Positions 33,195 through 41,818 of a stretch of DNA of 64,000 nt are shown here, piece by piece. The stretch spans positions 248,001 to 312,000 of the forward strand of contig NZ_JBNPMZ010000001.1 of the NCBI RefSeq assembly GCF_050314255.1. Reading direction: 5' to 3'. The notes under the pieces are model-generated. The model saw nothing but the letters and a program-made list of their open reading frames with translations. It was not told the DNA's origin and made no database searches. The translations under genes were made by a program, and so were the position numbers. The stretch's first letter is position 1, and the number at the start of each line of letters is the position of its first letter. Source of the stretch: Claveliimonas sp034178805. GTDB taxonomy: Bacteria; Bacillota; Clostridia; Lachnospirales; Lachnospiraceae.

Positions 33195-34420
33195 ATTGCC
33201 AGTCCTCCAATCATTCCATTATAGACTCCCAGTACCGCACCGACGCCAATAGCAATATAAACGAAAACCAGCAGAGCGTCAATCATGCGGACTGTTCCCG
33301 AAAGGAAATCACTGTCTGCAATATCCCTTATTGCATTTGTAAATGCAACCCCGGGTACAAGCGGCATAATCGAGCCAATGATCATACCCTCAAGCCGCAT
33401 GGGAACTGTAATGATAAAAAGGGCCGCAATTGCCAGTGCCGTAATAATACCTCCACCTACGATATTCACTACGATTTTAGACATATGATGCCTTTGTCCT
33501 ATCTGAAGCCAGATACAAACTATACATCCGATTCCAAAACTTACAAAACTTTCCATCAACTGTGCACCCAGAAGAAATCCAAAACACGCACTTGCGATTC
33601 CCGCAGCCAGAACCTGAAAATAACTTTTTTTCGGCGGTATTTTCTCAATCTCCTCAAGACGCCTGAATGCTTCTTCAAGCCCCACATTTCCAGCTGCAAT
33701 TTCTCTGGACAGATCGTTCACTTCAGCCACAATACCCAGATGTGCCCCGGAAAGCGGAATATTTTTTATTGTTGTATAAGAATCTTCTGCTCCGGTCTGG
33801 GCACTGATAAAAATAGCATGACTCAGAGTGAATACATCAATGTCATCCACATGAAATCGATGGCAGATATGTTGAATTGTTTCTTCAACCCGGAAAATTT
33901 CTCCTCCGTTTTTCAGAAGGATACGTCCTGCCTCCATGGCAAGATCAACAACTCTTCTGACATTTACCTCTGAATCCAGATGCTTTTTCAGATATACCAT
34001 ATCTGTAAGAAGTTTTCCATCATCAAAAACAGGCAGTCTGTAATGATCTACAAAAAAATTCACCACGATATGAGAATTAGAGAAGCCGCATTTTTTATAA
34101 AATTCTATACTTCTCGCAATATTCCCGGTTCCAACGTACATCATATCACAGGATTCAGCATAATATTCACATAAATAATGGACCATAACACTGCCAAATC
34201 CCCTTCCTCTGGCTTCCTCCCGGGTTACAATGTTCTTCAGTTCGCAGGTTCTGTTCTTAAGCCGCACTACCACTGCCACTGTCTGAACCTGCTCCTCCTC
34301 ATATAACAAAAACATATCCCCGGAATCCAGATATTTTTCTATCATGTCTTCCTGGGGATCTGCCATTAACAGGAGATTAAGATACTCCCTTTTATTCTCC
34401 GTAATCTTTTCAATCTTCAT
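33191..34420 (-). CDS. GNAT acetyltransferase fused to ThrE exporter domain
   Basis: A 409-residue fusion. Residues 1 to about 145 form a GNAT domain with the acetyl-CoA loop ARGRGFGSVMVHYL and SIEFYKKCGFS. From about 150 on is the ThrE/DUF1212 domain: ILLKNGGEIFRVEETI, then membrane segments and VPGVAFTNAIRDIADSDFLS. One uninterrupted frame. ATG at 34420 is used, as the alternative is TTG; the ribosome site is weak (GGGG). Exporter families are not normally linked to an acetyltransferase, so acetylation-coupled export is an open idea. Confidence 0.85.
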   Translation of the reverse strand: MKIEKITENKREYLNLLLMADPQEDMIEKYLDSGDMFLLYEEEQVQTVAVVVRLKNRTCELKNIVTREEARGRGFGSVMVHYLCEYYAESCDMMYVGTGNIARSIEFYKKCGFSNSHIVVNFFVDHYRLPVFDDGKLLTDMVYLKKHLDSEVNVRRVVDLAMEAGRILLKNGGEIFRVEETIQHICHRFHVDDIDVFTLSHAIFISAQTGAEDSYTTIKNIPLSGAHLGIVAEVNDLSREIAAGNVGLEEAFRRLEEIEKIPPKKSYFQVLAAGIASACFGFLLGAQLMESFVSFGIGCIVCIWLQIGQRHHMSKIVVNIVGGGIITALAIAALFIITVPMRLEGMIIGSIMPLVPGVAFTNAIRDIADSDFLSGTVRMIDALLVFVYIAIGVGAVLGVYNGMIGGLAI

Positions 34421-34517
34421 AATGCCAATGCCCCGCAATCAGTCTCTTGTTAATCGCACCTATTATAACATTGGTTTTTCCAAAATTACAGATATTTTTC
34501 TATTTAATTTTTTAATT

Positions 34518-35678
34518 CTATTCCAGACCAGCCGGGCACGCAATAAGAACACTTCCATCTTTCGTATACAGTTTACCCTCTATACTGCAGTAATACTCGT
34601 TATCAGGATTCACCCATATATAAACCAGATCCATCATCCCGTCAAAAGCGCCCGGTTCTATGTCATGAATATTTGCAGGAATATATACTTCGTATACCTC
34701 TGTAGTCAGAGAAGCAAATGCTCCCGCTGCAATTCCTTTATATTTTTCTTCAGATGGAATATTCAGCACTCCATCTGTAATACTTTCAATCCCTCCTGTA
34801 TAATCGATAATATATCCCGATTCATTCAGTACAAACGGACTGAGTGCCTCCCAACCGGCATAAAGATTTACAACATAGATTCCGCGCTCCGACGATTCAA
34901 AAGGAACCGTCGCCTCTTCATCAAGATACCATCCGGTAAAATGATACCCCTTTCTTTCCGGAACCAGAACACAGTCTGTATTTAACCGATAATCATACAG
35001 AACTGTCTCCATCTGCCCTCCAGTGCCATTATTATAATGAAGCACAGCTTTATAATCCACAACACCATATGGAACGATTACCGTATTGTCATTATAAGTA
35101 ATAGTTAAATTCTTCATTCCGGTAGTTTCTGTATCCAGACCGCTCACGCTGCAATCATCCAGTGACACCATTTTGTCGCCCAACATCAGATTAATATCCG
35201 CCAGATCTATTTTACTTCCCACACAATAATCCTGCGCCAGGCTACCGATATATGTAAACACTAATCCTGAACTCACATTTTCCTTATCTTCCACCTGGGT
35301 ATCCGAATCATTCACCATTTCAGTATAAGGTACTGTTCTATCCACCATATTCCCTGTTCCTTCATAAGACACCGTTATTTTTCCTGTTTCCAGTTCTGTA
35401 ACCTGTTCAGAAGGCATGCTTAGATTCGTTATCTCTTCGGCATTATCTTTGGTTTTTGCATGCAGCGCCTCCGGATTTAGTTTTACGTTTTCTTTTCTTA
35501 TCACCGAAGAATTTCCCACAATTGACTCGTTCGTTTCTGCCTGCTTTTTGGAAGTAAATGCTCTGAATACCGCCTCCTTATTTACCGGTAAAATCCACCA
35601 TGACATTACCACCATAAAACAAGCGAGAACCATCATTGTCAGAATTCCTTCATTGAATGTTATTTTCTTCGTTCTCAT
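34518..35678 (-). CDS. Membrane-anchored surface protein with InlB-like and LRR-like repeats
   Basis: A 386-residue protein: short basic N-terminus, one hydrophobic segment (MMVLACFMVVMSWWIL, about 15-30), a Ser/Glu-rich linker, and an InlB B-repeat-like unit (KGYHFTGWYLDEEATVPF to NLYAGWE). The C-terminus holds BspA-type leucine-rich (LRR_5) repeats (AAGAFASLTTEVYEVYIP, IEPGAFDGMM). No sortase motif. The start at 35678 is the ATG just before the basic segment. Exposed adhesion-like role is inferred; it lies next to the grd terminator on the same strand. Confidence 0.7.
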   Translation of the reverse strand: MRTKKITFNEGILTMMVLACFMVVMSWWILPVNKEAVFRAFTSKKQAETNESIVGNSSVIRKENVKLNPEALHAKTKDNAEEITNLSMPSEQVTELETGKITVSYEGTGNMVDRTVPYTEMVNDSDTQVEDKENVSSGLVFTYIGSLAQDYCVGSKIDLADINLMLGDKMVSLDDCSVSGLDTETTGMKNLTITYNDNTVIVPYGVVDYKAVLHYNNGTGGQMETVLYDYRLNTDCVLVPERKGYHFTGWYLDEEATVPFESSERGIYVVNLYAGWEALSPFVLNESGYIIDYTGGIESITDGVLNIPSEEKYKGIAAGAFASLTTEVYEVYIPANIHDIEPGAFDGMMDLVYIWVNPDNEYYCSIEGKLYTKDGSVLIACPAGLE

Positions 35679-35726
35679 ACTTTTATTATAGTGGTTGCTT
35701 CTATACTGCTCAATATTCGGTAGCGC

Positions 35727-35768
35727 AAAAAAAAGTGGCATCTCGACACATCGAGCGCCACTTTTTGT
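35727..35768 (-). terminator. Terminator of the grd operon
   Basis: Minus-strand AAAAAGTGGC with GCCACTTTTTTTT and an inner TCGA-pairing loop, about 20 nt after the grdD stop. It ends the glycine reductase transcript. Confidence 0.85.
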
Positions 35769-35789
35769 TTACATAGGTACAGGAACTTC

Positions 35790-36944
35790 TTACTGAATAT
35801 ATCCTGCCTTCTTAAGCTCTTCTTCAGCTTTTGCAAGATTTGCATCGGATACACGGATGATCGGTCCGGTACATCCCATTCCGCTCTCTGCGTAGATGTT
35901 AATCTTCCAGAGTGCTTTCACTGCATCCTCCAGATCCATAACTTCGATTCCAGGAATCTGTGCTGTTACGATCTCCTTCGGAGGCTCTTTTACATCCTCT
36001 GCTGCTCCTGCCGGCTTCTGGGATGCTTTCAGTGCATCCAGGATATCCTTCAGTCCTGCTTTCTTCACAGCTTCGAACTCAGCCTTAGCTACTTCAAAGA
36101 CTTTTCCTTTTACCAGCTGTGCTGCATAACGGATCGCATTGGCAATTACAGGTGCTCCGCTGGCTCTGGATACGATCATGACTAACTGCTCATATCCCTC
36201 TCCGATTCCAGGTCCATAACCGTATCCTGTTGCTTCAAAACTTCCGCCTGTGTTTGCAGAAGACAGCATTTTTACCAGGATATTTCCGGTCAGGGAATCG
36301 GTTACCATGATATCCGGGGATGCCTGCAATACGTCATTTCCTCTCATGACACATCCGCCGTCCGCTCTTCCGGACTCTGCAAATGCTATGTCATATCCCT
36401 GATCCTTTAACTGTTTCAGGGCTTTCTCAGTCTGACGAGCGCCATCTACATTCAGGATACCTACGGTAGGATTTGCATTACCGCATGCTTTTGCTGTAAT
36501 GATTCCGTAGATCGCATTCTTGATCATTCCCTCAATACGGTCTGTACTGGAGGTTCCGGTAGTATTTGCGATATACATCTCTTTTCCCATAGCCGGTGTC
36601 ACACAGCGTCCTACTGTGGATACTCCGATTGGGAATGGGAAATGCATGGTTACCGCTGCATCTACCTCTTTATTCTTCAGCATCTCTTCCATCTTGTCAT
36701 GGCCTTCTTCATCGTTTGCCACTTTGATGGTCGTAACGCCTTCTGCCTCTAAGGTTCCGATGTAGTATACATCGATTCCGTCCTTTGCTGCTGCAACAGC
36801 AGCTGCCATGGAGTTCTCCTCTCCATGCTCACTGCCCATTCCAGTCAGGGCAACCTTCGGTCTCTTGCCAAAGCTTCCGGTCTCAAGACCTTCTGCCATC
36901 TCCATAAAAGTGGTGGCAATCATTTTTTCAATATTATTTGCCAT
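35790..36944 (-). CDS. grdD: Glycine reductase complex component C, subunit alpha
   Basis: A 384-residue PlsX-like protein. With GrdC it forms component C, which turns the selenium-bound carboxymethyl group into acetyl phosphate. The catalytic Cys is in ESGMGCTGP near residue 358 close to the C-terminus, as in known GrdD. ATG at 36944 is favoured over an upstream GTG because AAGGGG lies 8 nt before it. Last gene of the operon, 12 nt after grdC. Confidence 0.95.
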   Translation of the reverse strand: MANNIEKMIATTFMEMAEGLETGSFGKRPKVALTGMGSEHGEENSMAAAVAAAKDGIDVYYIGTLEAEGVTTIKVANDEEGHDKMEEMLKNKEVDAAVTMHFPFPIGVSTVGRCVTPAMGKEMYIANTTGTSSTDRIEGMIKNAIYGIITAKACGNANPTVGILNVDGARQTEKALKQLKDQGYDIAFAESGRADGGCVMRGNDVLQASPDIMVTDSLTGNILVKMLSSANTGGSFEATGYGYGPGIGEGYEQLVMIVSRASGAPVIANAIRYAAQLVKGKVFEVAKAEFEAVKKAGLKDILDALKASQKPAGAAEDVKEPPKEIVTAQIPGIEVMDLEDAVKALWKINIYAESGMGCTGPIIRVSDANLAKAEEELKKAGYIQ

Positions 36945-36956
36945 AGTCACCACCCC

Positions 36957-38495
36957 TTACTCTGCCATCAGAGTAGCAGCGAAATCTTTCATTGCTTTCG
37001 CAATCAGTCCTTTTACTTCTTCCTCAGATACTCCAGCTTTTGCTTCTTCCTCTGCTGCAGTATTTCCATGGATTACGAAGGATACTCCGTCAAAAAGGTT
37101 GGTCATACGTCCAAGGAACAGACTTCCTTTTCCGATGATCATTGCATTCTTGATCTTTCCTTCCAGAATGTCTTCTCTTGCGAATCCGATGTATGGTACA
37201 CCTGACGGAATATGTCCCTGTGTCGGTGCCCATCCGGTCAGACCATGTTTGGTTGTGAATCCTGCAAGCTCCTTACGATCCAGCTCTCCGCGTTTTACTG
37301 CCAACGCTGCGATCATCTTGTAGTTTGCAAGCGGAACATCTCCTGCTCCTGCCGGTTTTGTGATATCCGGGTTCTGCATCTCCGGTGAATATTTGTCAAT
37401 ATCTGTGATCTTCAGTCCTGCTCTGTCAAGTGGATCTGCTACCAGGCTTCCGATTACGTTCTGTGGTGCGGAACCTGTTCCTACACTGTGACGTCCCAGC
37501 ATATTTAAGTCGATCTCCGGATTTACTCCGTCATTTTCAGAAATTACTACTGCGAATCCACCCAGGCAGTCTTCCAGGATCGGAAGGCCTTTCTTAATGT
37601 GGTCTTTTCCGTTCATTCCAAGTTTAGCAGTACATCCTCCGGATGTTACAACTACTGTCTTGTATGCTCCGGATTTTACCAGTGCTGCCGCTTCGATCAC
37701 TGCATGAGTCGGAGCTGCACAGAATCCTCTTGCGTCGGATCCGGTAGCGTTCACAAGTCCAGCAACCTCTGCTGCAGCTTTTGCAAAGTTACCGCCACCT
37801 CTCTGGTTCATGTCACCACATGCTTCCTCAGCACAGTCGATAACATACTCAACTTCTGATTTATCAATTCCTGCATTACGTACTGCATATAACAGAGCCA
37901 GTACACTGGATGCCTTGCTCATTAAGTTCTCATGCATAACGTGTGCGGATAAGTTCACATCAATATCATGGGCGCGTTTTACGCAGCCAACTAATTTTCC
38001 TTCGTGATATAATCCTTCAGCGTGCTCTTCGTTTACGAAATGCTCGATTTCGGAAAGTTCAACACCCTCGTGGATCTTGCTTACGATATCCTCTGTGATG
38101 ATCGGGTTTGCAGCGAATGCATCTTTGTATTTTGCAACAAACTCTTTATCCAGTCTTACAACCTCGAACATATCGCTTGCCTGTACCAGGAATAAGAACT
38201 CTTCCTGTGGCATGATCTCACCGTATTTACCGTAACGGCTTGCTCCCTCTTTCTTCTTATCGAACCATGGGAACTCTACCTCTGCCAGCTCATCCGGATG
38301 AACGTTTCCGATATATGTCTGGTTTGGCCAGTAATTAACTGCATCCTCGTATGAACGAAGATTCTTCGGTACTTCTTTCAGATATTCAGACTCAGGGTTA
38401 ACGATCTTCTCTGTAGTCTGTGTTGTTCCATTATATAAAACCATATCAGGTGTATGTACTAATACATAACTTGCCCCTTTAATTACACTGTTCAT
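36957..38495 (-). CDS. grdC: Glycine reductase complex component C, subunit beta
   Basis: A 512-residue beta-ketoacyl-synthase-like protein (thiolase fold) of the GrdC family: SVIKGASYVLVHTPDMVLYN, GGGNFAKAAAEVAGLVNATG and VVVTSGGCTAKLGMNG. It cooperates with GrdD to release acetyl phosphate, coupled to ATP formation. ATG at 38495 with AAAGGTGG upstream. A strong hairpin separates it from grdA. Confidence 0.95.
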   Translation of the reverse strand: MNSVIKGASYVLVHTPDMVLYNGTTQTTEKIVNPESEYLKEVPKNLRSYEDAVNYWPNQTYIGNVHPDELAEVEFPWFDKKKEGASRYGKYGEIMPQEEFLFLVQASDMFEVVRLDKEFVAKYKDAFAANPIITEDIVSKIHEGVELSEIEHFVNEEHAEGLYHEGKLVGCVKRAHDIDVNLSAHVMHENLMSKASSVLALLYAVRNAGIDKSEVEYVIDCAEEACGDMNQRGGGNFAKAAAEVAGLVNATGSDARGFCAAPTHAVIEAAALVKSGAYKTVVVTSGGCTAKLGMNGKDHIKKGLPILEDCLGGFAVVISENDGVNPEIDLNMLGRHSVGTGSAPQNVIGSLVADPLDRAGLKITDIDKYSPEMQNPDITKPAGAGDVPLANYKMIAALAVKRGELDRKELAGFTTKHGLTGWAPTQGHIPSGVPYIGFAREDILEGKIKNAMIIGKGSLFLGRMTNLFDGVSFVIHGNTAAEEEAKAGVSEEEVKGLIAKAMKDFAATLMAE

Positions 38496-38553
38496 TGGTT
38501 TTCCACCTTTCTTTGACACCCACTGTCATTATGGCATTTATCATCTTATGCAA

Positions 38554-38580
38554 GGAAATGTGCCTCATCGGCACATTTCC
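38554..38580 (-). other. Stable hairpin between grdA and grdC
   Basis: An 11-bp perfect stem GGAAATGTGCC/GGCACATTTCC with a 5-nt loop, 19 nt after the grdA stop. There is no T run, so it looks like an mRNA-stabilising or processing element that could raise grdA levels over grdCD. Confidence 0.7.
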
Positions 38581-38598
38581 CCTTTAGATGCATCGCAA

Positions 38599-39069
38599 TT
38601 AAAATTTGCAGAACTCATCTCTGATGGCTGTCATCTCGCTGATGATATCATCAACATCAAGTACCATTTCCATCATACTTACCTGCTCATCATAAACTGC
38701 TTCGTCAAACTCTTCTTTCATTTCAGGTTCACATACGTGATATACTCTGAGTCCAAGCTGGACCCCTGTCAATGGACCTGCAAAAGTCGGGTCACCTGCT
38801 GTTACAGTCTCAGCTGCAAGTCCTGCAGCTTCGCCTTCTGCAGCACCAAGAACTACTACTAAGTTCTCTGCGCCGTATTCATCAGCAAATTCCTTTACTC
38901 TCTTCTGATTCTCTAAGTCCATTGCGCCTGCGCTCGTTCAGACGAAACATTCCGTGGATGAAAATACAATCTCAGCACCAGCTGTCTTTACGCACTCTGC
39001 GATAGCCGGTCCCGGAATTCCATCACGGTCTCCGATAATTATTGCTTTTTTCCCTTCTAAAATAGCCAT
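38599..39069 (-). CDS. grdA: Glycine reductase selenoprotein A (Sec at UGA)
   Basis: A 156-residue selenoprotein that carries the carboxymethyl group from component B to C. The in-frame TGA at 38938-38940 encodes selenocysteine 44 in the motif TECFVUTSAGAMD; translation without this reading gives only the C-terminal 107 residues. The start is MAILEGKKAIIIGDRDGIPG at 39069. Sequence and length match known GrdA. It follows trxA by 65 nt. Confidence 0.95.
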
Positions 39070-39134
39070 AATTCAGAGTCTCCTTTCTTATGATACTATT
39101 GTGTTTATATATGACAAAGAAAATGACCTAATAA

Positions 39135-39452
39135 TTAGATGTATTTCTTAATCATCGCTTCAATTGTTTCTGGTGTACAGTCGTCTTTTACTAACTCCTC
39201 TACTTTCTCTCCACCTTTGTAGATGGCCATTACAGGAAGTCCAAGAATCTTCTGTGAGATTGCAAGACGACGTGCCTTTGTTGTGTTCAGAGATGTGAAT
39301 TTCATCTTATCTCCGTATGTCTCTGCGAACTCATGTACCTTCGGCATCAGTGCCTGGCATGGAACACATCCGTCACCGTAGAAATCTACGAATACATATC
39401 CCTCTGCCTCTAATACTTCTGCTGCAAAGTTGTTTTTGTCTAAATCTACCAT
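39135..39452 (-). CDS. trxA: Glycine reductase-associated thioredoxin
   Basis: A 105-residue thioredoxin with the unusual active site GCVPC in place of WCGPC, a known mark of thioredoxins in glycine reductase operons. The fold is complete (FVDFYGDGC, the GLPVMAIYKGG cis-Pro region). It reduces the oxidised GrdA after each cycle and receives electrons from the neighbouring trxB product. GGAGG upstream. Confidence 0.95.
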   Translation of the reverse strand: MVDLDKNNFAAEVLEAEGYVFVDFYGDGCVPCQALMPKVHEFAETYGDKMKFTSLNTTKARRLAISQKILGLPVMAIYKGGEKVEELVKDDCTPETIEAMIKKYI

Positions 39453-39515
39453 TGGTTTCTCCTCCTTTTATTAGGTTTTTATGTCCTGCACAGTAAAACT
39501 ACTGTACCAAACAGT

Positions 39516-40460
39516 CTAGAAATAATCAGACATGCTTCTTTCAACCTGAACTGCTGCAATTGCACCGTCTGCTGCTGCAGTAACAACCTGTCTTAAGCTC
39601 TTGATACGAACATCTCCAGCGGCGTATACGCCTGGAATATTGGTGTGCATATCATCATCTGTCTTGATATATCCACGCTCATCCATATCAATGATTCCTT
39701 CGAACGGTTTGCTGTTCGGAATGGTTCCGATAAATCCGAACACACCGAACATTCCGTCTTCTTCATCTGCCTCAATTGTTGTGATCTCACCGGTCTTTAC
39801 ATTCTTCACTTTCATCCACTGAAGAATGTCATCTCCACCAACTTCCTCTACAACAGTATCCCACATGAACTCAAGCTTCGGATTCTTGAATGCTTTCTCC
39901 TGAATGGATTTTGCAGCACGAAGCTCATTACGTCTGTGAATAATCGTAACTTTTCTTGCAAATTTTGTAAGGTACATAGCTTCTTCTACTGCGGAATCTC
40001 CGCCGCCTACTACATATACTTCAAAATCTTCAAAGAAGTTAGCATCACAGGTAGCACAGTAGGAAACTCCTTTACCGGTAAACTCAGCCTCACCTTTACA
40101 TCCGATTGGACGTGCATGTGCGCCGGTAGCGATAATTACATTTCTTCCCTGATATTCAGCCTTTGCGCTCTTTAATACCTTAACATCGCCTTCCAGAGAT
40201 ACCTCTGTAATGGTGTCAGATACACGCTCAGCACCGAATTTAGTAGCCTGTTCTGTCATTCTTGCGATCAGAGACGGTCCGGATTCTCCCTCAACGATCT
40301 GTCCAGGATAGTTCTCAATCTCATCTGTGATTGCAATCTGTCCGCCATCCTGACCTTTTTCAATAATCAGAACAGAAAGACGGCTTCTTCCTGCGTACAG
40401 TCCTGCTGCTAAACCAGCAGGACCTGCACCCAGGACAATAACGTCATAAATTTTACTCAT
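39516..40460 (-). CDS. trxB: Thioredoxin reductase
   Basis: A 314-residue flavoprotein: FAD motif VLGAGPAGLAAG, redox pair CATC in SYCATCDANFF, NAD(P)H motif VVGGGDSAVEEA, and the C-terminal GVYAAGDVR. The frame is open upstream of 40460, but ATG here has AAGGAG and the family start MSKIYDVIV. It supplies electrons to the GCVPC thioredoxin. Confidence 0.97.
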   Translation of the reverse strand: MSKIYDVIVLGAGPAGLAAGLYAGRSRLSVLIIEKGQDGGQIAITDEIENYPGQIVEGESGPSLIARMTEQATKFGAERVSDTITEVSLEGDVKVLKSAKAEYQGRNVIIATGAHARPIGCKGEAEFTGKGVSYCATCDANFFEDFEVYVVGGGDSAVEEAMYLTKFARKVTIIHRRNELRAAKSIQEKAFKNPKLEFMWDTVVEEVGGDDILQWMKVKNVKTGEITTIEADEEDGMFGVFGFIGTIPNSKPFEGIIDMDERGYIKTDDDMHTNIPGVYAAGDVRIKSLRQVVTAAADGAIAAVQVERSMSDYF

Positions 40461-40491
40461 AACGAAATTCTCCTTAATATTTTCAAATGCT

Positions 40492-41802
40492 CTAGTCGAA
40501 AATTGTCTGTCCGTCAACCTCTGTTGTTAAAGCATTGAGTGCTTTCTCAACGATGTGGCGACGAAGTGCTTTCTCCTCATCTTTATCCAATGCAGGATTT
40601 CCAAGAGGATGTGGAATTGCGATAGCCGGAACGATTCTGTTCGCACCAACCGTCATGGAAATAGGAGTTACTGTACATACATGTACAACCGGAATACCAG
40701 CTCTCTCTACTTCTTTAACCATCGTTGCACCGCAACGAGTACAGGTACCTCAAGTGGAGGTGAGGATTACTGCATCAACACCGTCTGCTTTCAGTTTCTG
40801 TGAGAACTCAGCAGCAAATGCCTTAGAGGATGCTACGGCTGTACCGTTACCTGTTGTTGTGTAGAACAGGTGATGTAATTCCCCAATAATTCCTTCCTTT
40901 TCCATATCACGAAGAACGTCAACCGGAAGTACACGGTCAGCATCTTCATTAGCGTAAATCGGATCATATCCACCGTGAGCTGTCTCATAAGTCTCTTCGG
41001 TCAGATCCATAACGCCGGTAATGTCATATTCTCCATAGTGAGAAGCACTGGAGCTTTCGATGTGATCCGGATTTCCCTTCGGAACAATACCACCGGAAGT
41101 AACGAGTGCAATTTTAGCGTGTGCAAGATCCTTTACTGCCGGATTCGGATCAACTCTGTCGAAGTCTGGCATCGGGAACTCTGTCTCAAACGGCTTATCA
41201 GCCAGTTTCTTAAGCAGCATCTTAACTGCACGCTTGGAACCTCTTTCTTTCTCAAAGAAGTTAACACGAACACCATTTGGCATATATCCTTCTTCGCAGG
41301 ATGCACCGATTGCCTCACCTTTTGCAAGTTTGATTGCAAGAGGAGCCATCTTCTTAACTGCATCTCTCATACCTGCTGCATTATTCTTTGTAGAAACCAT
41401 ATATACCTGATTCTTGAACATATCAGCACCAGGGTTCTCTACATACATACCTGTCAGTGCAGGAATTCCAAGTTCTTCCTGAACTGCTGCAGCGATAGTA
41501 CCACATGCAACACCATAACGTCCAGCATTGAATGCCGGTCCTGCGATAAATACATCCGGAGCCTGCTCCTTAACCATTGCAAGGATATCTGCTTTTGCTT
41601 TCTCCAGATTCTCATTGAAGTAAGAGTCACCACAAATGATTGTTGCAACAATCTCTGCTTCATCCTTAAAATTCTGAGTCAGTGCCATACCCGGTCCAAC
41701 TACTTCGCCAACACGAAGCTCTGCCGGATAATCTGCTTTTTCTTCTCCACCAATCTGTGCAAAGAACTGATTGATGTAATGAACAACTTTAATCTTAGCC
41801 AT
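40492..41802 (-). CDS. grdB: Glycine reductase component B, selenoprotein GrdB (Sec at UGA)
   Basis: A 436-residue selenoprotein, the substrate-specific part of component B. TGA at 40750-40752 encodes selenocysteine 351 in the motif LTSTUGTCTRCGATMVKE, identical in layout to known GrdB. Without Sec decoding the gene appears as two separate pieces (350 and 76 residues) in the same frame. N-terminus: KIKVVHYINQFFAQIGGEE. Cys-x-x-Cys next to Sec. Between grdE (16 nt) and trxB. GrdB rather than the betaine or sarcosine versions is favoured by the glycine riboswitch. Confidence 0.93.
40723..40752 (-). promoter_or_regulatory. Candidate SECIS hairpin of grdB
   Basis: Minus-strand CGTTGC-GGT-GCAACG starts 12 nt after the UGA, inside the coding sequence, the position expected of bacterial SECIS elements recognised by SelB. 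Confidence 0.7.
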
Positions 41803-41818
41803 TATCTTATCCTCCCTT

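Noticed and set aside
40492..40722. Apparent separate 76-residue gene after grdB, or a grdB frameshift
   Set aside because: It is in the same frame as grdB across a single TGA at the conserved selenocysteine position; it is the C-terminus of GrdB.
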